Program-made: the position numbers and the translations under genes
Notes under the pieces: generated by a model
The model's input: only the letters and a program-made list of their open reading frames with translations
The model's database searches: none
What the model was told of the DNA's origin: nothing
Origin: Chromatiaceae bacterium
GTDB lineage: Bacteria; Pseudomonadota; Gammaproteobacteria; Chromatiales; Chromatiaceae
Direction: 5' to 3'
Assembly: GCA_024235175.1 (NCBI GenBank)
Contig: JACKMX010000002.1
Span: 1,055,001 to 1,119,000 of the forward strand
DNA length: 64,000 nt
Part shown: positions 8,901-16,481 of the stretch, piece after piece
Numbering within the stretch: the stretch's first letter is position 1
Layout of the letters: each line of letters opens with the position of its first letter

Positions 8901-9617
8901 ATGGATCAAAGTAATAAACATGGAGTTTTCTTGTTTGCAGTGCTGGTGCTGCTCGGCGCCTGCCAGCCTGCGTTTAAGGAGAATACCGTCAGGACCCATT
9001 CGTTCAGTCTCCGCGATATGGCGAAGAGTCATATTGACAAAATCCTGGAACTGCAGCTGCACAACAGTACGAGGCTGCTCAAGGAGCTGATGAAAAAACT
9101 CTACCTGAGGAATCCGGAATACTGGCGATATGCGGGGTTTCAAAGTGCCGACAGCGCGGTGAACTGGGCTTTCGCGCCGGCGCATCGTAACGAGGTTCAA
9201 CTAAAATGCCTTCGGAAAAGTTCTATCGACAGCATACACCTGGCGTTCGATGAAACCTTCGGAGGTGACCGTGTGCTGGCCTTTGTATATGGCTTGTACA
9301 GTATGCTGAACAATGCTTACGACAACAAAACAGAATTTTTCCTGCTGGACGAACTCGATCCCCAGAGAATTTACAATGCCACACGAAATATTGAAGTTGC
9401 GGTTTGGAAACTCTCCCATGACAGAAATACGCAGCATCAGCTGTTTCTTGTCAGTAATGCCCTGAGCGGACCGGTTATAAATATCAGCTTCGAGCGCCTC
9501 TTCGGCAAGCTCATCGCCATCCATGACGGCAATGCCGAATTTATCGCGGACAGGACCAACCGGCGAATCAATTATGTCATTCAGGAAGTGGTGCGGTTTG
9601 TATTCCTGCCGATCTGA
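8901..9617 (+). CDS. Lipoprotein of unknown function
   Basis: A 238-residue predicted lipoprotein with lipobox LGAC (Cys about 20). The mature part is mainly helical. A long first helix (SLRDMAKSHIDKILELQLHN) is followed by a LYLRNPEYW motif and a VLAFVYGLYSMLNNAYDNK segment, which would be buried in a helical bundle. No known domain is recognised. It is the third exported protein in a row, 131 bases after the previous one, so it may have its own promoter. A homologue search with this sequence would show whether the trio is conserved together. Confidence 0.65.
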   Translation: MDQSNKHGVFLFAVLVLLGACQPAFKENTVRTHSFSLRDMAKSHIDKILELQLHNSTRLLKELMKKLYLRNPEYWRYAGFQSADSAVNWAFAPAHRNEVQLKCLRKSSIDSIHLAFDETFGGDRVLAFVYGLYSMLNNAYDNKTEFFLLDELDPQRIYNATRNIEVAVWKLSHDRNTQHQLFLVSNALSGPVINISFERLFGKLIAIHDGNAEFIADRTNRRINYVIQEVVRFVFLPI

Positions 9618-9959
9618 TATACAGCACCTTTCTGACGAAAAACGAAGATGGGGCATCATCATCGGCGACCAGCTCTTCAATCAGGTATTCCCCTATCTCG
9701 GCACCCCGCACACCGGACCTGCAGTCGATCAGCTCAGCGCACCCTGATTTTGTTCCATCGAAATGGATCAGCCCCCTTTCAGCCAATCGGTGAAGCCAGG
9801 TTGAAAGGAGGCTGGACCGATGTCCATTGAAAAAAGTTTAGTGATCTTGTAAGAAATACACTGAAAGCACGGTCTTGTTAAGTGTTCCCATCGCCAAGCG
9901 GCATGGCCGCGGGCAAGTAAGGACGTTGTAAGCACTAACCATCAAAAGGAGAAAGAAAA
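9618..9959. other. Intergenic region upstream of the bufferin cluster
   Basis: A 69-codon minus-strand open frame (9577-9786) overlaps the end of the previous gene and has no recognisable family, so I leave it uncalled. The last 100 bases hold the leader of bufA2 with a strong Shine-Dalgarno (AAAAGGAG at about 9943-9950). I could not identify a sigma-factor box with confidence. Confidence 0.45.
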
Positions 9960-10220
9960 ATGTCACAAAAAAGAACCGGAATCGCTCTGGCCACCGCAGC
10001 CGCCGCCCTATTTGCCGCCGGACCTGTATTTACACCCGTGGTAAATGCCACCGAAGGGCAAGTGATGTGTTCGGGCCTCAACAGCTGTAAGGGTCATTCC
10101 GAGTGCAAATCCGCCACCAACGAGTGCAAGGGCCTGAACTCCTGCAAAGGCCAGGGTTGGGTGCACAAGGCCAGCAAACAGGAGTGCGAGGAGGCTGGTG
10201 GAAAAGTAGTTGAGGGATAG
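9960..10220 (+). CDS. bufA2: BufA2-type bufferin precursor peptide
   Basis: An 86-residue RiPP precursor. A Sec-type signal (about 1-30, alanine-rich core) precedes a cysteine core holding two related modules, CSGLNSCKGHSEC and CKGLNSCKGQGW, and a last cysteine in SKQECEEAGG. This is the hallmark of BufA2-family bufferins. In characterised bufferins, core cysteines are converted to thiooxazole groups by the MNIO enzyme and the exported peptide binds copper and buffers it in the periplasm. The next two genes encode exactly that enzyme and its partner. Shine-Dalgarno AAAAGGAGAAAG precedes the ATG. Six core cysteines are present; which are modified cannot be told from sequence. Confidence 0.9.
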   Translation: MSQKRTGIALATAAAALFAAGPVFTPVVNATEGQVMCSGLNSCKGHSECKSATNECKGLNSCKGQGWVHKASKQECEEAGGKVVEG

Positions 10221-10230
10221 TCTTTCGACT

Positions 10231-10254
10231 GTGGCCGGCGGTTCCGCCGGCCAC
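10231..10254 (+). terminator. Perfect GC hairpin between bufA2 and bufB
   Basis: GTGGCCGGCGG and CCGCCGGCCAC form 11-bp perfect arms around a TT centre, 11 bases after the bufA2 stop. No T tract follows. It therefore probably acts as a partial terminator or as an mRNA-stabilising 3' end that yields more precursor than enzyme transcript; this is inference. Confidence 0.75.
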
Positions 10255-10274
10255 CTGCGCTCAGGGGAGCATGT

Positions 10275-11111
10275 ATGATTAATGGTTACGGCCTGGGTTT
10301 GCGCACAGACCACTATGCTGAGTTCGTCGAGCAGAAACCTCAGCTGGACTGGTTGGAGATCATCAGTGAAAACTATCTGGTACCGGGCGGCAAACCACTC
10401 CATTTTCTGGACCGCATTCGTGCCGACTATCCAATGGTCATGCACGGTGTATCACTCTCCATCGGCTCGGTAGATCCGCTCGATTTCGTTTACCTGAAGC
10501 AGATCAAGAGTCTTGCGCAGCGGGTGGAACCCGGCTGGATCTCGGATCACCTCTGCTGGACCGGCGTCGATCACACCAATCTCCACGATCTGCTGCCGCT
10601 GCCCTATACCGAGGAGACGCTGCGTCACCTCACGCGGCGGATCAGCCGGGTGCAGGAGTTCCTCGGCCGGCGCATCCTGTTGGAGAACGTCTCCAGCTAT
10701 GTGTTGTGCGCCCAGGATGAGATGAGCGAGTGGGAGTTTGTGAGCGAACTGGCTGCCCGCGCCGACTGCTTTCTGTTGTTGGACGTCAACAATGTCTATG
10801 TGAGCGCGCGTAATCATGGCTTCAACCCCCATGATTACATAGATGCCCTACCCGGGAACCGCGTAAGGCAGATCCACCTGGCGGGACACCAGGATAACGG
10901 GGAGCTGGTCATCGATACCCACGACCACCCTATTCGTGATGAGGTGTATGAACTCTATGCTCATACCCTGCGCAAATTGGGTCCCATCCCCACCATGATC
11001 GAGCGGGACGATCACATCCCTCCTCTGCAAGAATTGCTGGCTGAGCTGGAGCAGGTCAGGCAGACTGCCGCCGCGGCTATCGGCTTGGCCCGGAAGATGG
11101 AAGTGGCATGA
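10275..11111 (+). CDS. bufB: BufB, MNIO-family (DUF692) peptide-modifying oxidase
   Basis: A 278-residue TIM-barrel enzyme of the multinuclear non-haem iron oxidase family (formerly DUF692). Conserved family blocks are present in order: GLGLRTDHYAEF, ISENYLVPGG, MHGVSLSIGS, SDHLCWTGVD, LLENVSSYV, LLDVNNVYVSARNHGF, RQIHLAGHQD, DTHDHPI and MIERDDHIPP. The His, Asp, Glu and Asn residues in these blocks bind the iron atoms in known members. It is expected to oxidise cysteines of the BufA2 core peptide. A GGGGAG ribosome site precedes the ATG. Its stop overlaps the bufC start by four bases (ATGA), so the two are coupled. Confidence 0.95.
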   Translation: MINGYGLGLRTDHYAEFVEQKPQLDWLEIISENYLVPGGKPLHFLDRIRADYPMVMHGVSLSIGSVDPLDFVYLKQIKSLAQRVEPGWISDHLCWTGVDHTNLHDLLPLPYTEETLRHLTRRISRVQEFLGRRILLENVSSYVLCAQDEMSEWEFVSELAARADCFLLLDVNNVYVSARNHGFNPHDYIDALPGNRVRQIHLAGHQDNGELVIDTHDHPIRDEVYELYAHTLRKLGPIPTMIERDDHIPPLQELLAELEQVRQTAAAAIGLARKMEVA

Positions 11112-11899
11112 TCTCCCTGGCGGATTGGCAGCGGCAATTTCAACAGGGTGTGTTATACCGGCAACCGCCGACTGCGTTGGCTGGCACCGCAACGGTTTCT
11201 GCGGGACGGCGATTCGAGGTTTATGCCGGCGCCTATCGGCTGCGCCTGACCGAGGCACTGAAAGCCAACTATCCGGTTCTGCACCAGGCGTTGGGCGATG
11301 AGCAATTTGACAGGCTGGCATTGGCCTACCTGGAAGCCCATCCTTCCGTCTCTAGCAACATTCGCTGGTTTGGTGATCGGCTGGATGATTTCGTCCGCCT
11401 TCACGATGAATTGCTTTCCCATCCCGCGCTGGCGGATTTGATTCGTCTTGAGTGGGCGTTATGCTGTGCGTTCGATGCCCCGGACCGGAAAATTCTCGAC
11501 GGAACCCATGTCGCACAGATCCCGGCCGGGAGTTGGCCGGAGCTAGTATTTGAACTACACCCCAGTGTGCATCTGATCACTCTGCATTGGGGTGTGGAAA
11601 CGCTCTGGCACACGACAAAAGCAGCTCATGAAGAGCAGCAGGAACCCGTGCCTGCCCCTCACTTGACACTGGTCTGGCGCCAACAGCTGCATACCCATTT
11701 TCGTTCCCTGGACAACAGTGAAGCCACTCTGTTGCTAGAACTGTCTCAGGGAGGGTGTTTCGCCAGAATCTGCGAACTCGCTGCAGACCTGTCGCACGAT
11801 GAAGCAACTCCATTGGCAGTGGGTCTGCTGCAACGCTGGTTACAGGATCAGTTGCTCACGGGCTGCCGCTTCCCCGCTGAGGGTGTGTCATTCCCTTAG
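11108..11899 (+). CDS. bufC: BufC, DUF2063-family partner of the MNIO enzyme
   Basis: A 263-residue protein. The N-terminal DUF2063 domain has the usual signature: LADWQRQFQ..., RFEVYAGAYRLRLTEALKANYPVLHQALGDEQF, then LAYLEAHPSVSSNIRWFGDRL. A second, more variable domain follows. In RiPP systems with MNIO enzymes, this protein binds the precursor's leader region and presents the core to the oxidase. ATGA overlap with bufB supports a stoichiometric complex. The cluster lacks a DoxX-like bufD and an ECF sigma factor, which accompany some bufferin loci. The 3' end overlaps the convergent STAS gene by 12 bases. Confidence 0.93.
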   Translation: MISLADWQRQFQQGVLYRQPPTALAGTATVSAGRRFEVYAGAYRLRLTEALKANYPVLHQALGDEQFDRLALAYLEAHPSVSSNIRWFGDRLDDFVRLHDELLSHPALADLIRLEWALCCAFDAPDRKILDGTHVAQIPAGSWPELVFELHPSVHLITLHWGVETLWHTTKAAHEEQQEPVPAPHLTLVWRQQLHTHFRSLDNSEATLLLELSQGGCFARICELAADLSHDEATPLAVGLLQRWLQDQLLTGCRFPAEGVSFP

Positions 11900-12292
11900 A
11901 GCGGCAACAGCTTCCTGCACAGAGGAGTAGGTATGGAACAGACCCGCACCTCCGTTTTGCGCAAGCTGAGCTGGTTGCCCGGATAGATTTGCAACTGCAA
12001 AATTGCCGGCCCCGAAGCTTTGGGCGCCTGTTGTAAGGGACTCCATTCCCGCCGGAGTCATGTGGCTCACCGTGCCCAGGTCGACAACAATTCCGGTTGC
12101 CCCGTTCTGTTTTGCCTGATTGATACGGCTGGTGAGCGCACTTCCGTTCAAACCGGTCAAATCCGTGCCGTTCACCCTGATGACCTGAACAGATCTGATC
12201 TTTGTCGGAGAAATTTCTTCGTCGGCAACAGTGAAGGCGGCAACAACAAAAAGTGCGAGCGTTAGCAACAGACGTATGGCGAGAGTATTCAT
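11888..12292 (-). CDS. Exported STAS-domain protein
   Basis: A 134-residue protein with a typical signal peptide (about 1-23, AFTVADEE). It is followed by one STAS-like fold: strand VQVIRVNGTDL, then GATGIVVDLGTVSHMTPAGMESLTTGA. In anti-sigma-factor antagonists this last block reads DLSxVxxIDSSGL, with a phosphorylated Ser/Thr. Here the position reads MTPAG, with a Thr possibly one residue off, so regulation by phosphorylation is unlikely. A STAS domain outside the cytoplasm is unusual; most act in the cytoplasm or at the inner face. It lies on the minus strand between a cytochrome gene and bufC. Function unknown. Confidence 0.7.
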   Translation of the reverse strand: MNTLAIRLLLTLALFVVAAFTVADEEISPTKIRSVQVIRVNGTDLTGLNGSALTSRINQAKQNGATGIVVDLGTVSHMTPAGMESLTTGAQSFGAGNFAVANLSGQPAQLAQNGGAGLFHTYSSVQEAVAALRE

Positions 12293-12387
12293 GATTTTTC
12301 CTTGTGACAGATTGGATGGCGTTGCTCACTCGGTGGGCGGAGGGTATCAAAAAATCCTCATCCCCTTATCAGGGTCTCATCCCTTGT

Positions 12388-13062
12388 TCACTTGTCGCTG
12401 AGCTTCTCAGCGGGAGGCTCCAGCCGGGCAATGTAGTCCGCCAGCATCTCCAGGTCAGCATCGTCCAGCTGTCGAATCAGCGCGGCCATATCCGGGTTGG
12501 CGTTCTTGCGCTGACCATCCCGGATCCAGCGCAGTTGACGAAGCAGATATCTGAAGTGCTGTCCCTGTATCAGCGGGTAGTGCAGATCGAAATTACCTTC
12601 ACCGTTCAAACCATGGCAGCGTGCGCAAGTCTTCCGGTACAACACTTCTGCCTCTGGCAGCCGATCGCCTTCACCCGCAGCGGGAAACGAATCCATCAAC
12701 AAGGTGGATATGTAGGCGGCTATGTCGGCTATTGCCTGAGGGCCGCCCATCTGCGACTCTTCAACGATGGGGAACATCTTTGGATTGTCCCGGTTTCCGG
12801 CGCGAATGTCGGCAAGCTGTTTCACGATGACGCTGCGATGTTGTCCGGCAAGCTGCGGGTACTCACCCCCAGTCGATCCCCAGCCATCCTCTCCGTGGCA
12901 TTCGGCACAGAGTTTACGATACAGCCGTTCTCCCGATGCGATGTCGGGTGTCAGCTCCATCGCTGCCGCGAGCTCCCGGTCCAATGCCGCCCCAGCCGGC
13001 ACGTCTTGTACCAGAAGCATCCAGAATGCGCCGCACAATAGCGACAAGAGATAAGCATACAT
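12388..13062 (-). CDS. Dihaem cytochrome c (c4-like)
   Basis: A 224-residue exported protein with two cytochrome c domains. Haem-binding motifs CAECH (about 52-56) and CARCH (about 146-150) each precede a likely distal Met (NPKM near 96, NPDM near 192). This two-domain arrangement with YPQLAGQH and YPLIQGQH motifs is that of cytochrome c4/c-553-type electron carriers, which pass electrons in the periplasm between respiratory complexes. The signal peptide is short (about 1-25). The gene is on the minus strand, 95 bases upstream of the STAS gene, and could be co-transcribed with it. Confidence 0.9.
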   Translation of the reverse strand: MYAYLLSLLCGAFWMLLVQDVPAGAALDRELAAAMELTPDIASGERLYRKLCAECHGEDGWGSTGGEYPQLAGQHRSVIVKQLADIRAGNRDNPKMFPIVEESQMGGPQAIADIAAYISTLLMDSFPAAGEGDRLPEAEVLYRKTCARCHGLNGEGNFDLHYPLIQGQHFRYLLRQLRWIRDGQRKNANPDMAALIRQLDDADLEMLADYIARLEPPAEKLSDK

Positions 13063-13291
13063 ACGAAATTCCCGTTCTGTTATTCAGCTCTCAATTTTTT
13101 CAGGAGTGAAACTCTGCTCCACCTCCGATTGGTACGAAACATCAAGGCAGATCCAAAATCCAGCAGTTGTTTTAATGTACACTCAGGTAAAGGTTGTACC
13201 CAGAAGAAAATATGAGATCACTTCGGACCGCATTATTCATCCGTAAGCGAAATAATCAAGGATCAACGATTAAAGACCTGACCCCTTTTCG

Positions 13292-14440
13292 CTACACTGA
13301 TTCGATGGAACAGGCGCGCATGATTCCCCCGCCCGGATGGGTCGCCTTGGCGTGATACAGCGCCCGGTCCACTTGCTCGAGCACCTCGGACAGGGAGCCT
13401 CCGTGCCGGGGTGCTTCACCAAGGCCGATGGTGACGCTGTAGAAAAGCCCCTGTTTGTGAGCGCAATCCGCAACCTGGCTTTGAATACGTTGGGCGATTA
13501 TCTCTGCCTGTTCGATGTTGGTGCCAGGCAAAATAATCACGAATTCATCGCCGCCAAGTCGGGCTGCTATATCGCCCCCCCGGATCGCACCATGGAGGAT
13601 ATCGGCAAATTGCCGAAGGACATCGTCTCCCGCTGCATGGCCGTGTGTGTCATTAATCGATTTGAATTTATCCAGGTCGGCGAACATAACCACCAGCCGA
13701 TCCCGGTCGCGGCTGAGGTGTTTGAAAAGTTCCTCGGCCCACTCCAGGAGGCCGCGTCGGTTCATAAGTCCGGTCAGGGTGTCGAGGCGGCTTCGTTGTT
13801 CCAACTGAGCACGTGAAAGCTCAATCCGCCCCATCAGGATATAGGCGTAAAGGAGAATGATACCGCCGAACAGATTCAGGAATACCAAGCCCGGTGAGAC
13901 CGAGCTGCTATCCCCCATGTAGCGCAGGCTGAGAACCAGCATCGCGGCGGCGAAACACCCAATCAGTGATTCCCGGAACAGGTGCATCCCGTAGCGCATA
14001 CCGTTTCCCAGTACAACCATGATGAATACCAGCAGCGATGGAGGAATCGCATAGGGGTCATTCAGAACCGATATCGACGTGATCGCAATATCCACCCACA
14101 TCGCGAACCGATAGCGTGTGGGGCATATGTGCAGGCGACTTGCATGCCAGAACAACGCGGTGTTGTTGGCGGAGTATGCGGCGTAGGCAATGTTCAGCTG
14201 CAGCGGCGACATCCAGGTCGGGGTTATGCCGCTGGTGAAATTGAAAAACAGCACGCCAAGTGCAACGAACAGGTAGCGGGTGAGGAATTGCACCATCTGT
14301 TCCGGCCAACTCGGATAGCGCATCTTGTCGAAGCCGGCAGCAGGCGATCCGCGACGATCGGGAAGCATCCGACGTTCAGCGCCAAACTTGTCGTCGCCGG
14401 CACGCCGGCCGACAATGAAACGGTGCCTGGGTTTGTTCAT
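13292..14440 (-). CDS. Membrane diguanylate cyclase (GGDEF)
   Basis: A 382-residue protein. The N-terminal half holds about six hydrophobic segments (about 52-205, including LFVALGVLFFNFTSG and LLVFIMVVLGNGM). It has no recognised sensory family, and a C-terminal GGDEF domain starts near 215. The active site GGDEF (296-300) is intact, preceded by the inhibitory I-site RGGD (287-290) with the canonical five-residue spacing. So it should make cyclic di-GMP from GTP and be product-inhibited. The short open frame just upstream ends in TAATG across this start, which hints at translational coupling with a lost or very small gene. Confidence 0.88.
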   Translation of the reverse strand: MNKPRHRFIVGRRAGDDKFGAERRMLPDRRGSPAAGFDKMRYPSWPEQMVQFLTRYLFVALGVLFFNFTSGITPTWMSPLQLNIAYAAYSANNTALFWHASRLHICPTRYRFAMWVDIAITSISVLNDPYAIPPSLLVFIMVVLGNGMRYGMHLFRESLIGCFAAAMLVLSLRYMGDSSSVSPGLVFLNLFGGIILLYAYILMGRIELSRAQLEQRSRLDTLTGLMNRRGLLEWAEELFKHLSRDRDRLVVMFADLDKFKSINDTHGHAAGDDVLRQFADILHGAIRGGDIAARLGGDEFVIILPGTNIEQAEIIAQRIQSQVADCAHKQGLFYSVTIGLGEAPRHGGSLSEVLEQVDRALYHAKATHPGGGIMRACSIESV

Positions 14441-14595
14441 TAATTTCTTCGACGCAATCGAATGTTAAGTGGTAGGCCGGCGCCCATGGAGTTGCATGCA
14501 GCAGATATCTGCCGGAAGTTAGCCGAATTACCATGGCTGCGCAAGCCGGTGTCAATCAACAGGTCCGGAGCGAAGCTCTCCACAAGCTCCTCCAT
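14440..14595 (-). CDS. Possible small or remnant gene coupled to the cyclase
   Basis: A 51-codon open frame (MEELVESFAPDLLIDTGLRS at its start) continues upstream in frame to about 14664 without a start. Its TAA overlaps the ATG of the diguanylate cyclase (TAATG). Amino-acid composition looks protein-like, and the coupling suggests a real gene end, but no Shine-Dalgarno or family is recognised. It may be the 3' end of a decayed gene. Another 51-codon frame lies at 14668-14823 on the same strand (starts MSRQATRKGG), equally uncertain. Confidence 0.25.
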   Translation of the reverse strand: MEELVESFAPDLLIDTGLRSHGNSANFRQISAACNSMGAGLPLNIRLRRRN

Positions 14596-14998
14596 CTGTA
14601 CCGGGCGCTCATAAACCGATCTATGCCTGGGGGAGTTAAAAGCAGTGTCGCGATGCGTTAGCGTGCCTCAAGTCAGATCAGGAGTTACGGAATCCGCCCG
14701 AATCTCGTCTTCTTTCAAAACTTCGAGTATAAACACAACAGGGTACTTACACTCCCGTCGCAAGTGATTTAAACTCTCTACCGGTCTCGCGCTTCCTCCT
14801 TTACGTGTTGCCTGGCGGCTCATGCATCGTGAGTTACTGTGAGATTTTCGTTTCTGTCAATCTGTTAATGCCTCCTCAGTAGAGCTGGGAGTCCGTTTTT
14901 CTTGTCTAGTTATCGCATGCGTTCCACCTATCCTCTACCTCGTTCTGCATGTCGTGCCAAAACAAGAAGATCATTTGAAACGATCTTTTGGGATATGA
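14596..14998. other. Region without a supported gene
   Basis: Apart from the uncertain 51-codon frames, nothing is recognised. Codon-like stretches on the minus strand suggest a decayed gene between the cyclase and the repeat element that follows. Confidence 0.4.
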
Positions 14999-15320
14999 GG
15001 TCAGATAACAAAAAACACTAATATTCGAGAAAATTGTTCCCTGACCCGAATGGCACTTATTTAAGCCGATACGGGTTGTTTCTGGAGGAAACGTCAGTGG
15101 CAGGCGACCCACAGGGATGTGGGAAGGTAGAGCAATGCAGGAGCAATTGCCGAGATGCCACTGTTGAGCCTACGCCGCACATGGACGTGCAAGTGCCGCG
15201 TAAGGCAGGAGCCAATAGCGGCCATGGACGTATTTACGGCGTTTTCCAAAAGAGATGACCTGTGTCAGCTAGTCGACCACTTGACGATTATGGTTAAGTA
15301 AGTGCCATTCTTCTCTGACC
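14999..15320. repeat. Repeat-family copy A: GGTCAGA hairpin plus expanded 272-bp module
   Basis: The first part (14999-15047) is a hairpin with arms GGTCAGATAACAA and TTGTTCCCTGACC around AACACTAATATTCGAGAAAA, the same loop as the hairpin at 28056. It is joined to a module running from AATGGCACTTAT (15049) to AAGTGCCATTCTTCTCTGAC (to 15320). That module matches copies at 22529-22715 and 52636-52800, but carries about 85 extra internal bases. The right end lies 20 bases before the start of the efflux adaptor gene. Confidence 0.8.
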
Positions 15321-15340
15321 TGGTTTTTCGAGGATATGTA

Positions 15341-16471
15341 ATGCTGAAAAAGTTGTTTCTCGCGGTTGTGGTCGTATCACTGGTGATCGGCGGTATCGTC
15401 TACACCAAACTCGGCCAGTTCACCGCGATGGGCAAAGCCACTGAAAACATGGTAATGCCACCGGAAACCGTTACCGCGACCCTTGTCAGCGATGACGCGT
15501 GGGAGCAGGTCGTGCACGCCACCGGCAGCGTGCGGGCCGTTCAGGGGGTGACTGTAAGCGCAGAGATCGGTGGCCGGGTTGCCGGAATCAGCTTCGAGTC
15601 GGGCGCCCGAATCAACGCCGGTGACGTATTGCTGCAGATGGACACCGCCACAGAGGACGCTCAGCTGGCCTCCGCCCTGGCCACCGCCGCTCTTGCGAAA
15701 ACCGAACTGGCACGCATCCACAAGCTGGTCAAACGCAACGTCACCTCGGCCGACGAACTCGACCAGGCCGAGGCACAGGTCAAGGAGACGGCGGCCCAGG
15801 TCGGCGTGATTCGCGCGGCCATCGCAAAGAAAACGGTACGCGCCCCCTTTGCCGGACATCTCGGGCTACGCCAGGTGAACCTCGGCGAAATCCTCAAGGA
15901 GGGCACTGCCATTGTCTCTCTGCAAAACCTCGACCCGGTCCATGTTGACTTCTCCCTGCCTCAGCGTGAGCTGGCGCGCCTGACAATCAACATGAGGGTA
16001 CGAGTGGCCTCTGATGTGGCCCCCGGCGAGGTCTTCGAAGGCAAACTCATCGCGGTTAATCCCGAGGTCGACCCTGTCACCCGCAATGTGCAAGTGCGTG
16101 CACTGATCGCCAATCCGGACGGTCAGTTGCGCACCGGCATGTTCGCCAGCGTCGAAGTGGTGTTGCCACAGTCGCGGCATGTCTTATCCATCCCGGCCAG
16201 CTCGGTGCTGTATGCGCCATTCGGCAACTCTGTGTTCGTGATCGACGAGCAGCAGGATGCGCGAACTGGAGAGAAATCAAAGGTTCTGCGCCAACAGCTG
16301 GTGCAACTGGGAGAAGCACGCGGCGATTTCATCGAAATCACCAAAGGGCTCAAACCCGGTGAAACGGTGGTGACCAGCGGCGTGTTCAAGTTGAGCGCCG
16401 GCACTCAGGTGGTGATCGATAACACCCTGGCCCCCAAAGCCAGCCTGCACCCACAACCGAGCGAGTCGTAA
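15341..16471 (+). CDS. RND efflux periplasmic adaptor (MFP/HlyD family)
   Basis: A 376-residue membrane-fusion protein. A membrane anchor near the N terminus (LKKLFLAVVVVSLVIGGIVY) is followed by the lipoyl half-motif (VSAEIGGRVAGISFESG), a short alpha-hairpin (ALATAALAKTELARI...DELDQAEAQVKE), the second lipoyl half (KKTVRAPFAGHLG) and beta-barrel/membrane-proximal domains (LRTGMFASVEV). It links the RND pump to an outer-membrane channel. I chose the ATG at 15341 because GAGGATAT precedes it and the anchor begins there; the frame also opens at 15302 inside repeat copy A. The stop is 10 bases before the pump gene. No outer-membrane factor is encoded nearby. Confidence 0.92.
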   Translation: MLKKLFLAVVVVSLVIGGIVYTKLGQFTAMGKATENMVMPPETVTATLVSDDAWEQVVHATGSVRAVQGVTVSAEIGGRVAGISFESGARINAGDVLLQMDTATEDAQLASALATAALAKTELARIHKLVKRNVTSADELDQAEAQVKETAAQVGVIRAAIAKKTVRAPFAGHLGLRQVNLGEILKEGTAIVSLQNLDPVHVDFSLPQRELARLTINMRVRVASDVAPGEVFEGKLIAVNPEVDPVTRNVQVRALIANPDGQLRTGMFASVEVVLPQSRHVLSIPASSVLYAPFGNSVFVIDEQQDARTGEKSKVLRQQLVQLGEARGDFIEITKGLKPGETVVTSGVFKLSAGTQVVIDNTLAPKASLHPQPSES

Positions 16472-16481
16472 GGCCTTACCC

